Of a DNA stretch of 64,000 nt, positions 55,796 to 64,000 are shown in pieces; the stretch's first letter is position 1; each line of letters starts with the position of its first letter. Position numbers and translations under genes: made by a program. This DNA comes from Bifidobacterium erythrocebi (GTDB lineage Bacteria > Actinomycetota > Actinomycetes > Actinomycetales > Bifidobacteriaceae), in the NCBI RefSeq assembly GCF_012932675.1, contig NZ_JAAIIF010000003.1, positions 1 to 64,000 on the forward strand, read 5' to 3'. Under the pieces are notes generated by a model, which did not search any database, was not told the origin of the DNA, and worked only from the letters and a program-made list of their open reading frames with translations.

Positions 55796-57055
55796 ATGAA
55801 ATCAGAAATGAAATCACTCTGGCAATCCGCAGGATACGTTCCTTGGTTCACTGCGGATACGGCATCGGCAGCTGGGTCAGCACTGCGTACATTGGCAATC
55901 AGCTTGCTCGGATATGCGGTGTCCGGCTCCACCGTCGCTGCCGGTTGGCTTGGAACGGCGTCGATGATTGCACAACAGGTTGCGAGCGTATTCGGAGGCA
56001 CCTTCGTCGACAGACATGACCGCAAACGCCTCATCGTGGCGAACGCTGTCATCGGCGTTCTGGCTTGGGGTGCGATCGCGGTGCTATTGCTGTGCGACGC
56101 ATTGTCGTTTCCCATATTGCTGCTGATTGCGGTGCTTGCATCAGGCATTAATGGATTTCTCGGGAGCGCCACGGATGCGTTGCTTCGCTCAATCATCGAT
56201 ATCCGCTATTATCCCAAGGCACGAAGCCTCAACGAGGGACGTGACGCGACCATCACCATGGCGGGAGGCCCCATCGGAGGATTCCTGTACAGCGTCGCTC
56301 CATGGCTGCCATTCCTGGTGTCGGCATGTATGTACGCCGTGGCTGGTGTCGCCGCCACCGGCATTCGCGAACATGATTCGGATAACAGGCGTATCGGAAA
56401 AACGGATGGCGATGCGGCGAAAGGTGGTTTCTTCCGTGATTTCCTGGAAGGCTGGTCATGGTCGTTGCACAGGAAGACGCTGGTGGTCGTGCTCATCGTG
56501 GCGGCATTGCTCAATTTCGGCGTCAATGGCATCCAATACGCCATTCAGCTGCATCTGGTGTCGTGCGGGACTAATGCGACTTCCATCGGATTCATCAGTG
56601 GTGGCATATCGCTGATGATGCTTGTGGGATCGTTGCTGGCCGGCAAACTGAGCGATAGGGTTCCGGTTGGTTCAACCGTGTGCGTCGCCTACCTGTTCAT
56701 CTGCCTATGTGTCTTGCCAGTGGCTTTGACCGACAACTACTGGGTCATGCTGGTTGCCAATTCGTTCGTCGGTCTGCCGTTCCCGCTGTTTAACGCGATG
56801 CTGCTCGGCTTCATCTTCGCCAAATCGCCCATGAACATGCAAGGGCGCATCACTGTCACATTGACGGTTCCGGCCCAGGTGCTTTCGATGTTCTGCAGCG
56901 CAGTGGCCGGTAGCTTGCTTCCGGTTCTCGGATTCCACGGCACGATGCTGGTGTTTCTCGCCATTCTCGTGGCAAGCGCCGTGCTGGTGATGTGCTCCCG
57001 TTCCATTCGTGGCATCCCCAAGGCGTCGCAATGGAAGTCTGCGGCATTGCGGTGA
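55796..57055 (+). CDS. MFS transporter
   Basis: A 419-aa transporter with about 12 hydrophobic segments. The motif A-like loop after TM2 reads GGTFVDRHDRKRLIV, and a second copy is AGKLSDRVPVGS. It resembles the MFS_3/DHA-type family of drug exporters; substrate unknown. Start at 55796 (AGAAGG 8 nt upstream), or 55808. Probably repressed by the ArsR-type regulator. Confidence 0.85.
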   Translation: MKSEMKSLWQSAGYVPWFTADTASAAGSALRTLAISLLGYAVSGSTVAAGWLGTASMIAQQVASVFGGTFVDRHDRKRLIVANAVIGVLAWGAIAVLLLCDALSFPILLLIAVLASGINGFLGSATDALLRSIIDIRYYPKARSLNEGRDATITMAGGPIGGFLYSVAPWLPFLVSACMYAVAGVAATGIREHDSDNRRIGKTDGDAAKGGFFRDFLEGWSWSLHRKTLVVVLIVAALLNFGVNGIQYAIQLHLVSCGTNATSIGFISGGISLMMLVGSLLAGKLSDRVPVGSTVCVAYLFICLCVLPVALTDNYWVMLVANSFVGLPFPLFNAMLLGFIFAKSPMNMQGRITVTLTVPAQVLSMFCSAVAGSLLPVLGFHGTMLVFLAILVASAVLVMCSRSIRGIPKASQWKSAALR

Positions 57056-57073
57056 GATATCGAAGCAAATGAA

Positions 57074-57111
57074 AAGCGGTGTCCCACGAGACGAGTCGTG
57101 GGACACCGCTT
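57074..57111. terminator. Bidirectional terminator between MFS and ilvN
   Basis: A perfect 16-bp stem (57074-57089 with 57096-57111) and 6-nt loop; TTTT follows on the minus strand (ilvN side). Confidence 0.88.
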
Positions 57112-57141
57112 GCCGTAAATCAGGCAGATTGCTCAGACCGT

Positions 57142-57696
57142 TCAGCGACCGGTGATCTCGGAGCCGAGCACCTTTTCGCTCAGCGCCTTCGGGCCGCGGG
57201 TCACGGCGACCGCGCCGGAACGCACCAGCTCGATCACGCCGTAATGCTCCAGCAGGCCGAGCAGCGCTTCGATCTTGTCTTCGGAACCGGTGGCTTCGAT
57301 GGTCAGCGACTCCGGATTCACGTCGACCACGCGCACGCGGAACATGCGCACGATCTCCAGCACGTCGGAACGGTTGGACACGTCGGCCGCGACTTTGATG
57401 AGCACGAGCTCGCGCTCCACGGTGGAACGCGGGTCGAGCTCCACGATCTTGAGCACGTGCAGCAGCTTGTTGAGCTGCTTGATGATCTGCTCCAGCGGAA
57501 TGGCTTCCACATCGGCCGTCACCGTGATGCGCGAGATATCGGGGCGCTCGGTGGGGGAGACGGACAGCGAGTTGATGTTGAACGCGCGGCGTGCGAACAG
57601 GCCGGCCACGCGGGCCAGTACGCCGGGGCGGTTCTCCACCAGCACGGACAGCGTGTGACGCTCGGAACCGGGCTGGGATGCAGGGTATTGAGGCAT
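57142..57696 (-). CDS. ilvN: Acetolactate synthase small subunit
   Basis: A 184-aa regulatory subunit. N-terminal ACT domain: HTLSVLVENRPGVLARVAGLFARRAFNINSLSVSPTE; second ACT-like half from about 85. It gives feedback control by valine to the large subunit. It lies 12 nt after ilvB stop with GAGAGGAGA-type ribosome site (AGAGGAGAG) before ATG. Confidence 0.95.
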   Translation of the reverse strand: MPQYPASQPGSERHTLSVLVENRPGVLARVAGLFARRAFNINSLSVSPTERPDISRITVTADVEAIPLEQIIKQLNKLLHVLKIVELDPRSTVERELVLIKVAADVSNRSDVLEIVRMFRVRVVDVNPESLTIEATGSEDKIEALLGLLEHYGVIELVRSGAVAVTRGPKALSEKVLGSEITGR

Positions 57697-57708
57697 GATT
57701 CTCTCCTC

Positions 57709-59613
57709 TCAGTTCTCGCTGGCGGCGGTTACGGGCTCGCCGGTAACGGTGTCGTCGCGCAACGGCTTGATGCCGGGCATGTACGTTACGTCATCGTTGG
57801 AGGCGCCGGCGGCGACCATCGGCCACACCATGGCGTCCTTCCACACGCGGAAGTCGATCAGCACCGGACGGTCGTTGATCTCATTGGCCTTCTTGATGCA
57901 TTCGACGGCCTCGTCCTTGGTGAACGCGCGCATGCCGACGCAGCCGTAGGCTTCGGCCAGCTTGACGAAATCGGGCACTTCGACGGGCATGTTGCCGTCG
58001 GCTTCCAGCTTCGCGCCGTCCTCGCCGTGCGCTTCGCCGTCAAGCAGGTTGGTGGCGGAATAGTGCTGGTCGTAGAACAGCGTCTGCCACTGGCGGACCA
58101 TGCCGTACACGGAATTGTTCAGCAGGGCGATCTTCACCGGGGTGTGGTCGAAGAATGCGGAGGCCAGCTCTTCGGAGGTCATCTGGAAGGAGCCGTCGCC
58201 GTCGATCAGCCAGACCGGGCGACCCTTGCCGCCTACGGCGGCACCGATGGCTGCCGGCAGGCCATAGCCCATGGTGCCCAGACCGCCGGAGGTCATCCAG
58301 GAGTTCGGACGCTTGAAGTCGATGAGCTGCGCGGCCCACATCTGATGCTGGCCCACGCCGGTCACCCACAGCGTATCGTCCGCAGCCTGGTCGGACAGCT
58401 GCCTGACCACCCATTGCGGTGCGAGCGAGCCGTCCGTGGGCTCCTCCCACTTGAGCGGGTACTTGGTGCGCCATTCATCGATGGCGTTCCACCATGGCTT
58501 CAGGTTCGGCTTGCCGTGAATGGCCTGGGAGCGTTCGATCTCCGGGATCAGGTCCTTGAGCACGGTGGCCACGTCGCCCACGATCGGCACGTCCGGCTGA
58601 CGGTTCTTGCCGATCTCGGCCGGGTCGATGTCGATATGGATCACGCGGGCGGCCGGGGCGAACGCGTCGAGCTTGCCGGTCACACGGTCGTCGAAGCGTG
58701 CGCCGATGGTGACAAGCAGGTCGCAGCGCTGCACGGCGCCGGTCGCGGCGATGGTGCCGTGCATGCCGAGCATGCCGAGCACCTTCGGATCGGAGTCGGG
58801 CACGACGCCACGGGCCGGAAGCGTGGTGACGATCGGCGCATCGGTCAGATCAGCGAGCTGCTTGATCAGGTCGCCGGCCTTGGAACGGACCGCGCCGCCG
58901 CCCACGTACAGCACCGGGCGGTAGGACTGCGAGAACAGCTTGGCCGCGTCGGACAGCACATGGCCGTGGGCCTTGGTGGTCGGATTGTAACCGGGCAGGA
59001 TCATGCGCTGCGGCCACGAATAGTACATGTTGCCGGTCTGTGCGGTCTTGGTCACGTCAACCACGACCGGGCCGGGGCGGCCGGAATTGGCCACATAGTA
59101 GGCTTCGGTGAGCACGCGCGGAATGTCCTGCGCGTTGGTCACCAGGTAGGAGTGCTTCACCATCGGGTAGGTGGCGCCCACGATATCGGCTTCCTGGAAG
59201 GCGTCGGTGCCGATGGCGTTCACGCCCACCTGGCCGGTGATGACGACCAGCGGGACGGAGTCCATGTTCGCATCGGCGATCGGGGTGATCATGTTGGTCG
59301 CGCCCGGGCCGGAGGTGACGATGCACACGCCCACCTTGCCGGTGGTCAGGGCATAGCCTTCGGCCGCGTGGCCGGCGGCCTGCTCGTGACGCATCAGCAT
59401 GAAGTGGAACTTCGTATCGTCCTTGATTTCGTCGTATACCGGAAGGATCGCACCGCCCGGCACGCCGAACACGTCTTCGACGCCCAGGTCTTCCAGTGAA
59501 CGGACCAGCGCCTGCGCGCCGGTCATCTTTTCGCCATCGGTGATGGTCTGCGTTTCGTCGTGCGGCTCCTTGGGCACGGCGCTGAATGCCTGCAGAGGGG
59601 TAGGTAAGGCCAT
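57709..59613 (-). CDS. ilvB: Acetolactate synthase large subunit
   Basis: A 634-aa ThDP enzyme for the first common step of branched-chain amino acid synthesis. Seen: VFGVPGGAILPVYDEI, HMLMRHEQAAGHAAEGYA-like N part, central FAD-type domain, and C part GDGSFQMTSEELA with NNSVYGMVRQWQ (ThDP/Mg motif). ATG at 59613 has AGAGGAA just upstream. It has some 30 extra N-terminal residues. The leader contains the long hairpin at 59715-59776. Confidence 0.95.
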   Translation of the reverse strand: MALPTPLQAFSAVPKEPHDETQTITDGEKMTGAQALVRSLEDLGVEDVFGVPGGAILPVYDEIKDDTKFHFMLMRHEQAAGHAAEGYALTTGKVGVCIVTSGPGATNMITPIADANMDSVPLVVITGQVGVNAIGTDAFQEADIVGATYPMVKHSYLVTNAQDIPRVLTEAYYVANSGRPGPVVVDVTKTAQTGNMYYSWPQRMILPGYNPTTKAHGHVLSDAAKLFSQSYRPVLYVGGGAVRSKAGDLIKQLADLTDAPIVTTLPARGVVPDSDPKVLGMLGMHGTIAATGAVQRCDLLVTIGARFDDRVTGKLDAFAPAARVIHIDIDPAEIGKNRQPDVPIVGDVATVLKDLIPEIERSQAIHGKPNLKPWWNAIDEWRTKYPLKWEEPTDGSLAPQWVVRQLSDQAADDTLWVTGVGQHQMWAAQLIDFKRPNSWMTSGGLGTMGYGLPAAIGAAVGGKGRPVWLIDGDGSFQMTSEELASAFFDHTPVKIALLNNSVYGMVRQWQTLFYDQHYSATNLLDGEAHGEDGAKLEADGNMPVEVPDFVKLAEAYGCVGMRAFTKDEAVECIKKANEINDRPVLIDFRVWKDAMVWPMVAAGASNDDVTYMPGIKPLRDDTVTGEPVTAASEN

Positions 59614-59714
59614 TGTTCCTCTCACATCTCTTGATTCTTTGGTCCTTGCGCCGCCGGCTTGTGGCCGGTACTGCGCGCTTTGTTTTCCCAGTCTATTCAA
59701 AGAGCCAACATTTG

Positions 59715-59776
59715 TGATATGCGGTTTACGGTATGGACATCCGAACCGGGTGCCATGCCGCAAACCGCACATCACT
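59715..59776 (-). promoter_or_regulatory. 23-bp hairpin upstream of ilvB
   Basis: Arms 59715-59737 and 59754-59776 with a 16-nt loop pair over all 23 positions if read on the minus strand, with three G-U pairs; on the plus strand these three would be A-C mismatches. It stands 100-160 nt upstream of ilvB, 48 nt after rnc. It may end rnc transcription or sit in the ilvB leader. No U-run and no branched-chain-rich leader peptide were seen. Confidence 0.65.
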
Positions 59777-59823
59777 GGGAAAGATCTATCGGGAAATCCC
59801 GAGAAAGACTGAGGGAAGCGATA

Positions 59824-60564
59824 TCAGCCGAGCTTCTTCCAAGCGGCCGCCGCGGCCGCCAGCTGCGCCTTGCGCTTGGATGTTCCCTTGCCCACGCCCA
59901 GGATCTCGTCATCGTCGCCCAGCGAGACGCGGGCGGTGAAGACCTGTGCGTATTCCGGCCCGGAAACCGCCATGTGGTACACCGGCTCGCCCTTGCCAAG
60001 GTGATGCGCCTTCACCGTCAGCGAGGTCTTCCAATCCAATGCCGGGCCTTCGGTGGCGACTTCGGCCAGCGTATCGTCGATCAGACGATGCACCACCTTG
60101 CGTGCGCCGTCGATGCCGTGCTCCAGGAACGTGGCGCCGATCAGCGATTCCACGATGTCGCACAGGATGGAGCTTTTCTGCGCTCCGCCTTGTGCCGCCT
60201 CGCCGCGGCCGAGCAGAATGTACGGCTCCACGTGCAGCTTGGTGCGTGCGATGGCGCTCAAAGCCTCTTCGCTGACCGCCTTGGCGCGCATCTTCGCCAG
60301 CTCGCCCTCGCTCATGTCCGGGTGCAGGCGGAACAACGTTTCGGTGGACACGAGTTCCAGCACGGCGTCGCCGAGGAATTCAAGACGTTCATAATGCTTG
60401 ACGCCGGGGTGTTCGTGCGCGAAGGAACGATGGGTGAGCGCCTGGACCAGCAGGTCGGGGCTGATGGTGGTGCCGAGCGCTTCCAGAAGCTCGTTCGCTG
60501 CCGGCTGGCTGCCGTCGTTGTGGTAGGTGCGTGTGGTGGACTTGTGCCGTGCTTCGTCTGTCAT
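59824..60564 (-). CDS. rnc: Ribonuclease III
   Basis: A 246-aa dsRNA endonuclease for rRNA processing. Signature HYERLEFLGDAVLELVSTE and second acidic site CDIVESLIGATFLEHG; dsRBD at C-terminus (about 165-246) with GKGTSKRKAQLAAAAAAWKKL. Terminator upstream separates it from rpmF. Confidence 0.96.
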   Translation of the reverse strand: MTDEARHKSTTRTYHNDGSQPAANELLEALGTTISPDLLVQALTHRSFAHEHPGVKHYERLEFLGDAVLELVSTETLFRLHPDMSEGELAKMRAKAVSEEALSAIARTKLHVEPYILLGRGEAAQGGAQKSSILCDIVESLIGATFLEHGIDGARKVVHRLIDDTLAEVATEGPALDWKTSLTVKAHHLGKGEPVYHMAVSGPEYAQVFTARVSLGDDDEILGVGKGTSKRKAQLAAAAAAWKKLG

Positions 60565-60610
60565 GGTTCTCTATCTTCTGCTTCCTGGATATGAACAATT
60601 CCTGGGATAT

Positions 60611-60643
60611 GAAAAGCCCCGCCACCCGTCGATGGCAGGGCTT
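60611..60643 (-). terminator. Terminator of rpmF
   Basis: 11-bp stem with one irregular pair (60614-60624 with 60633-60643), then TTTTC on the minus strand. Located 24 nt past the rpmF stop. Confidence 0.85.
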
Positions 60644-60666
60644 CAATCATGCTTGTCCAGCGTTGC

Positions 60667-60861
60667 TCACTTGGTGTGAACCGACTGGATAGCCTCACGG
60701 TAGACGCGGCCGCGGAAAGAACCGCAGCTCGGGCAGGCCATGTGCGGCAGGGCCGGAGCGCCACAGTTCGGGCAGGTCACGGTAGCCGTAGCGGTCGCCT
60801 TCCAGTTCGCGCGACGCGAATGAGTGTTGGCGCGCGAGGTCTTGTACTTAGGCAGTGCCAT
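60667..60861 (-). CDS. rpmF: 50S ribosomal protein L32
   Basis: A 64-aa ribosomal protein with [21 protein letters not shown] and zinc ribbon CPNC/CPSC. GAGGA lies 7 nt before the ATG. Order sepIVA-like, DUF177, rpmF, rnc is typical for actinobacteria. Confidence 0.96.
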   Translation of the reverse strand: MALPKYKTSRANTHSRRANWKATATATVTCPNCGAPALPHMACPSCGSFRGRVYREAIQSVHTK

Positions 60862-60970
60862 TTCAGTATCCTCTGTTTCGTTCGAACATTTGAGCTTAAG
60901 CGTTCAGTACTTTAACGCAACGTGCGTACAAATGCCCGGTGCGGGCATATGCGTGCACGCGTGTCGCCCG

Positions 60971-61567
60971 TCAGTCCTGCTGCTCGCGTTCCAGTTTCGC
61001 CTTGAGATCGGCCAGTCCGGCGAATCGGATGTCGGTCGTCTCATGCCTATGGTCGGGGTTCTCGTTGAGATCCACGCCGCACTGGGAGCACAGGCCGCGG
61101 CAGTCATCGCGGCACAGCGGCTGCAGGGGCAGCTCGTCTACCAGCGTGTCGCGCAGCAGCGCCTCGAGATTGGCGAAGGCGCCGTTGTCGAGCAGCGGGT
61201 AGGAGTCCTCGGATTCCTCCTCGCCGGCGATGATGTCCACCTCGTCCTGCTGCTTGCGGTTGTCGCGTTCGTCCTGGTAGGGGAAGAACACGGTGACATG
61301 CGTGGACCAGTCGCGCGTGATGGGCTTGAGGCAGCGGGTGCATTCGGCGTGCACGGGGGCGTTGATGGTGGCGTTGAGGATCAGGCCGTCCACGATCGAG
61401 TCGAACGTTCCGCTGACGTGTACGGGCTCGCCTTCCTTGACGCCGATGATGTCGTCGCCGATGCCGCTGGGTGCGGGGAAATCGTCATCGATCGGCTTGG
61501 ACTGGCCTGCACGCGACGCGACCTGTGCGACGGGTACGGTCCAGGGGGAATTCTCGATATGTGGCAT
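60971..61567 (-). CDS. DUF177 (YceD) family protein
   Basis: A 198-aa protein with the DUF177 pattern: VHAECTRCLKPITRDW, and the end LCRDDCRGLCSQCGVDLNENPDH. Cys residues form a likely zinc site. The family is linked to 23S rRNA/ribosome biogenesis and is nearly always upstream of rpmF, as here. ATG 61567 is 4 nt after the previous stop. Confidence 0.92.
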   Translation of the reverse strand: MPHIENSPWTVPVAQVASRAGQSKPIDDDFPAPSGIGDDIIGVKEGEPVHVSGTFDSIVDGLILNATINAPVHAECTRCLKPITRDWSTHVTVFFPYQDERDNRKQQDEVDIIAGEEESEDSYPLLDNGAFANLEALLRDTLVDELPLQPLCRDDCRGLCSQCGVDLNENPDHRHETTDIRFAGLADLKAKLEREQQD

Positions 61568-61571
61568 GGGT

Positions 61572-62498
61572 TCAGGCCTCCGGGTAGTCGTTCTGGTCAA
61601 CGTGCGGAAGCTGGTCGGCTGCGGCGCGCTGGCGTTCGTGCAGCACATTCAGACCGGCATCCACATCGCTGGTGAGTTTAGTCAATTGCTGGCGCAGACC
61701 CTCCATTACCTTGGCGGAGTAGTCGTCGGCACCTTGCGTGAGGTGATCGGCCTTGGCCTGTGCCGTGTTCAGGATGGCACGCGCCTTCTGCCTTGCCAGG
61801 TCGGTCACGTTCTCCTGGCCGGCGAGGAACTGCGCCTGGTCGTTGGCTTCCTTGATGGTGTCGGCGGCACGGCTCTGCGCGGAGGCGACGATGGCGTTGG
61901 CCTGGGTCTGGGCGCTTTCCAGACGGCGTTCCGCCTCGCGCATCAGCGCGGACGCGCGTTCGAGCTGCACCGGCAGCATCTTCTTCAGCTCGTCCAGGTT
62001 GGTCATCAGCGCATCGCGGTCGACCTTCACCAGGCCGGGGGAGAAGAACCCGCCCTTGGCCTCGTTCAGCGTGTCCTCCAGCTTGCCGATCACATCGTAG
62101 ACGGTGGTGAACTCCTCGTGGCTCTGTTCCTCGGCGGTGGGGGTGTCCCTCAGGTCGGGCAGCGGGAACGGGGACTTGAAGTTCGGCGTGGCGGAAGACT
62201 GGTCGTCATCGGTGAACTGCGCCTGCGCCGCCACGGTCTCCTCCAGCGGTGCCGATGCCGCCGTCGGTGCGGGTGCCGGTGCCGGTTCGGCATAGGCTCC
62301 GGTGGGCTGCGCGGCCTGGCCGCCCTGGGTGGGCATGGGCGCGGATGCCGGCGCTGCCGTCGGTGCCGGTGCCGGGGGCATGGGGGCGCTTCCCGTCGGC
62401 GCTGGATTCGCGTTCGCGACGTTCGCCGCGCCGGCCACGTTCTCGCCGGTCAGATCCACATATCCGGTCGGATGTTCGACATCGTTCTGGTCACTCAT
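61572..62498 (-). CDS. SepIVA/DivIVA-like coiled-coil protein
   Basis: A 308-aa protein. The first ~85 residues are Pro/Ala-rich; from about 125 on it is mostly helical coiled coil ([58 protein letters not shown]). The gene position between coaD and DUF177 is that of mycobacterial SepIVA, a divisome/elongation regulator, so the same role is inferred. Its start overlaps coaD by 8 nt. Confidence 0.8.
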   Translation of the reverse strand: MSDQNDVEHPTGYVDLTGENVAGAANVANANPAPTGSAPMPPAPAPTAAPASAPMPTQGGQAAQPTGAYAEPAPAPAPTAASAPLEETVAAQAQFTDDDQSSATPNFKSPFPLPDLRDTPTAEEQSHEEFTTVYDVIGKLEDTLNEAKGGFFSPGLVKVDRDALMTNLDELKKMLPVQLERASALMREAERRLESAQTQANAIVASAQSRAADTIKEANDQAQFLAGQENVTDLARQKARAILNTAQAKADHLTQGADDYSAKVMEGLRQQLTKLTSDVDAGLNVLHERQRAAADQLPHVDQNDYPEA

Positions 62499-62991
62499 GG
62501 GAAGTCCTTTCCTTATGTAACGCCTCGTTCAACATCGGCACCACGCAATCGGGCACCATTCCGGTCACGTCGCCGCCATGGCGGGCCACATCCTTGACGA
62601 TGGAGCTCGAAATATGCTCCAGCACGGGGTTCGCCGGCAGGAACAGCGTCTCGATGCCGGCGATCTGGCGGTTCACCAGGGCCATGCCCAGTTCCGCCTC
62701 ATAATCGCCGTTCTGACGCAGGCCCTTCACGATCACCGTGGCACCCACCTGCTTGCAATAGTCCGTGATCAGTCCGTCGGTGAACGAGACGACCACGTTT
62801 TCGCAGCCGCGTTCCGCCAATGCGCGGCGGATGATATCCACGCGGGTCTGCGCAGAAAACATCGGTGTTTTGGCTGCGTTCACCGCCACTACCACATGCA
62901 CTTCGTCGAAGAAACGCGTGCTGCGTTCGATTACGTCAAGATGTCCGGCGGTCACGGGGTCGAACGAGCCGGGGCATACTGCTTTGGTCAT
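62491..62991 (-). CDS. coaD: Phosphopantetheine adenylyltransferase
   Basis: A 166-aa enzyme for the penultimate step of CoA synthesis. [19 protein letters not shown] holds the HxGH-type motif (TAGH); [22 protein letters not shown] and [21 protein letters not shown] follow. ATG at 62991; GGAAC just before may aid initiation. CoA feeds AcpS and the FAS module elsewhere in the window. Confidence 0.96.
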   Translation of the reverse strand: MTKAVCPGSFDPVTAGHLDVIERSTRFFDEVHVVVAVNAAKTPMFSAQTRVDIIRRALAERGCENVVVSFTDGLITDYCKQVGATVIVKGLRQNGDYEAELGMALVNRQIAGIETLFLPANPVLEHISSSIVKDVARHGGDVTGMVPDCVVPMLNEALHKERTSHE

Positions 62992-63101
62992 AGGAACAAG
63001 CCTACCTCTTCGTATGGCAAGAAATGGCGCATCGCGGCGCGCATACAGGAAAACATTATGATGGGAACGGATTGATCGAACGCGTGAAGGAGCACATCGC
63101 A

Positions 63102-63386
63102 ATGAACACGTATCTCAACAGCGGCGACCCGCAGTCCACGCCGGATTCCGGCGCGGGCACCTCGGTGCTGGAACGTCCCGAGGTCAAGGAGGAGACGCAG
63201 CGCTCCGATAACGGCGACGCGGACCGTTACGCGCACTACGTTTCGAAGGACCGCATCGCCGAATCGCGCATGACCGGCCGCCCGGTCGTGGCGCTGTGCG
63301 GCAAGATCTGGGTGCCGAAGCACGACCCCTCCCAGTACCCGGTGTGCCCGGACTGCAAGCGCATCTACGAGGAGATGTTCCGCTAA
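63102..63386 (+). CDS. DUF3039 domain protein
   Basis: A 94-aa protein with [27 protein letters not shown] at residues about 66-92, the DUF3039 zinc-ribbon-like motif common in actinobacteria. The N half is polar. Function unknown. AAGGAG about 10 nt before the ATG at 63102. Confidence 0.88.
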   Translation: MNTYLNSGDPQSTPDSGAGTSVLERPEVKEETQRSDNGDADRYAHYVSKDRIAESRMTGRPVVALCGKIWVPKHDPSQYPVCPDCKRIYEEMFR

Positions 63387-63433
63387 GCGGTGTGGGGGAG
63401 TCGGGTCGGGCAGACCCGGTGACCCCGGTAGTA

Positions 63434-63493
63434 CGTAAACGAGGCCCGTACCCGTCCGCGCGTTCAGCGGGATAGGCACGGGCCTCGCTTACG
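63434..63493. terminator. Hairpin between convergent DUF3039 and aldo/keto reductase genes
   Basis: 16-nt arms (63434-63449 with 63478-63493) with one pair that is G-U on the minus strand and A-C on the plus, loop 28 nt. Probably serves the minus-strand gene. Confidence 0.6.
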
Positions 63494-63557
63494 TCTGTAT
63501 GCGCGTGCACTAGTAGGCGCGTACGGTGTGTACGGTGCGTGCAGACGTGGGGCCGAT

Positions 63558-64000
63558 TCAGCGCTGGGAGATCTCGTCGATGCGGGCAAGCTCCTCGTCG
63601 CTGAAATCGGTGTTGCGCAGCGCGCCGATATTGTCCAGGATCTGCTGCGGCTTCGAGGCGCCGGCCAGCACGGACGTGACCGCACCGTCATGCAGCAGCC
63701 AGGCCAGCGACATCTCGGCCAGCGTCTGGCCACGTTCGACGGCGATGTCGTTCAGCTCGCGGATCTGCTGCAAACGTTCCGGCGTCAACGCGGAATCCTT
63801 CAGGAACCGCGGGTCAACCGCAATGCGGCTGTCGGCGGGAATGCCGTCGAGATAACGGTTCGTGAGCAGACCCTGGGCCAGCGGCGAGAACGTGATCAGC
63901 CCCTTGCCCAACCGCTTGGCGGTCTCCTTCAGGCCATTGTGCTCCACCGTACGGTCGAAGATGTTGTAGCGGTTCTGATTGATGATGAACGGCACATGCA
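63558..64000 (-). CDS. Aldo/keto reductase, C-terminal part (cut by window end)
   Basis: About 147 residues of the C half are seen: PFIINQNRYNIFDRTVE, GLITFSPLAQGLLTNRYL, SLAWLLHDGAVTSVLAGASKPQQILDNI, ending FSDEELARIDEI. These match NADPH-dependent AKRs of the YghZ/KCNAB type. The N half with the catalytic Tyr/Lys lies beyond position 64000, so the internal Met at 63995 is not the start. Confidence 0.9.
   Translation of the reverse strand, partial: HVPFIINQNRYNIFDRTVEHNGLKETAKRLGKGLITFSPLAQGLLTNRYLDGIPADSRIAVDPRFLKDSALTPERLQQIRELNDIAVERGQTLAEMSLAWLLHDGAVTSVLAGASKPQQILDNIGALRNTDFSDEELARIDEISQR

Noticed and set aside
57079..59499. Long plus-strand frame opposite ilvN and ilvB
   Set aside because: Shadow of ilvB/ilvN; His/Gly-rich without motifs.
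1..64000. CRISPR array, prophage or complete insertion sequence
   Set aside because: No regularly spaced repeats, phage structural genes, transposase catalytic domain or terminal inverted repeats were recognised.

Overview
The window looks like a chromosomal piece of a high-GC Gram-positive bacterium, almost certainly a Bifidobacterium. The main reasons are a single 3,107-residue bacterial type I fatty acid synthase with its own AcpS, a fused biotin carboxylase/BCCP subunit, actinobacterial synteny (coaD, SepIVA-like coiled coil, DUF177, rpmF, rnc), a DUF3039 protein, and many starts that look leaderless. Species was not inferred.

Layout. 1-383: tail of an rRNA operon (end of 23S, then 5S and its terminator). 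384-1097: no convincing gene. 1152-16463: a biotin and fatty-acid module made of BioY (biotin uptake), the two acyl-CoA carboxylase subunits, FAS I, AcpS (activates the FAS carrier domain) and BirA (biotinylates the carboxylase). 16508-19070: tRNA-Gly, a membrane protein and MurA. 19514-25084: a cell-surface locus with a large LPXTG adhesin/pilin broken by an in-frame amber codon, a second pilin-like protein, and a helix-turn-helix gene broken by an in-frame opal codon; no sortase is nearby. 25100-28233: PlsC, GpsA and Ddl (phospholipid and peptidoglycan precursors). 28372-31378: a minus-strand run of TetR regulator, DUF2974 hydrolase and a PfkB-like protein that lacks the catalytic Asp.

31652-45164: largely housekeeping translation and repair genes (L28, RecG, RsmD, TrmD, RimM, KhpA, S16, Ffh, CysS). 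The usual trmD-rimM-rpsP neighbourhood is split by aspA and a LysR gene, and a membrane-anchored EEP-family phosphatase lies between rpsP and ffh. 45266-48623: a likely purine-salvage group (class I amidotransferase, adenine-deaminase-type enzyme, guanine deaminase). 48698-50887: an ABC-F protein. 50932-57055: an AT-richer accessory stretch with a YafQ/DinJ toxin-antitoxin pair, a cysteine-bearing membrane protein, a lipoprotein, a two-component system, and an ArsR-type regulator with an MFS exporter. 57142-62991: IlvN, IlvB, RNase III, L32, DUF177, SepIVA-like protein and CoaD, all minus strand. 63102-63386: DUF3039. The window ends inside an aldo/keto reductase.

No CRISPR array, complete insertion sequence or phage was seen. 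The points most worth following up are the two nonsense-interrupted surface-locus genes, the PfkB pseudokinase-like protein, the long hairpin upstream of ilvB whose only non-Watson-Crick pairs are G-U on the ilvB-sense strand, and the 25-bp hairpin between cysS and ffh.
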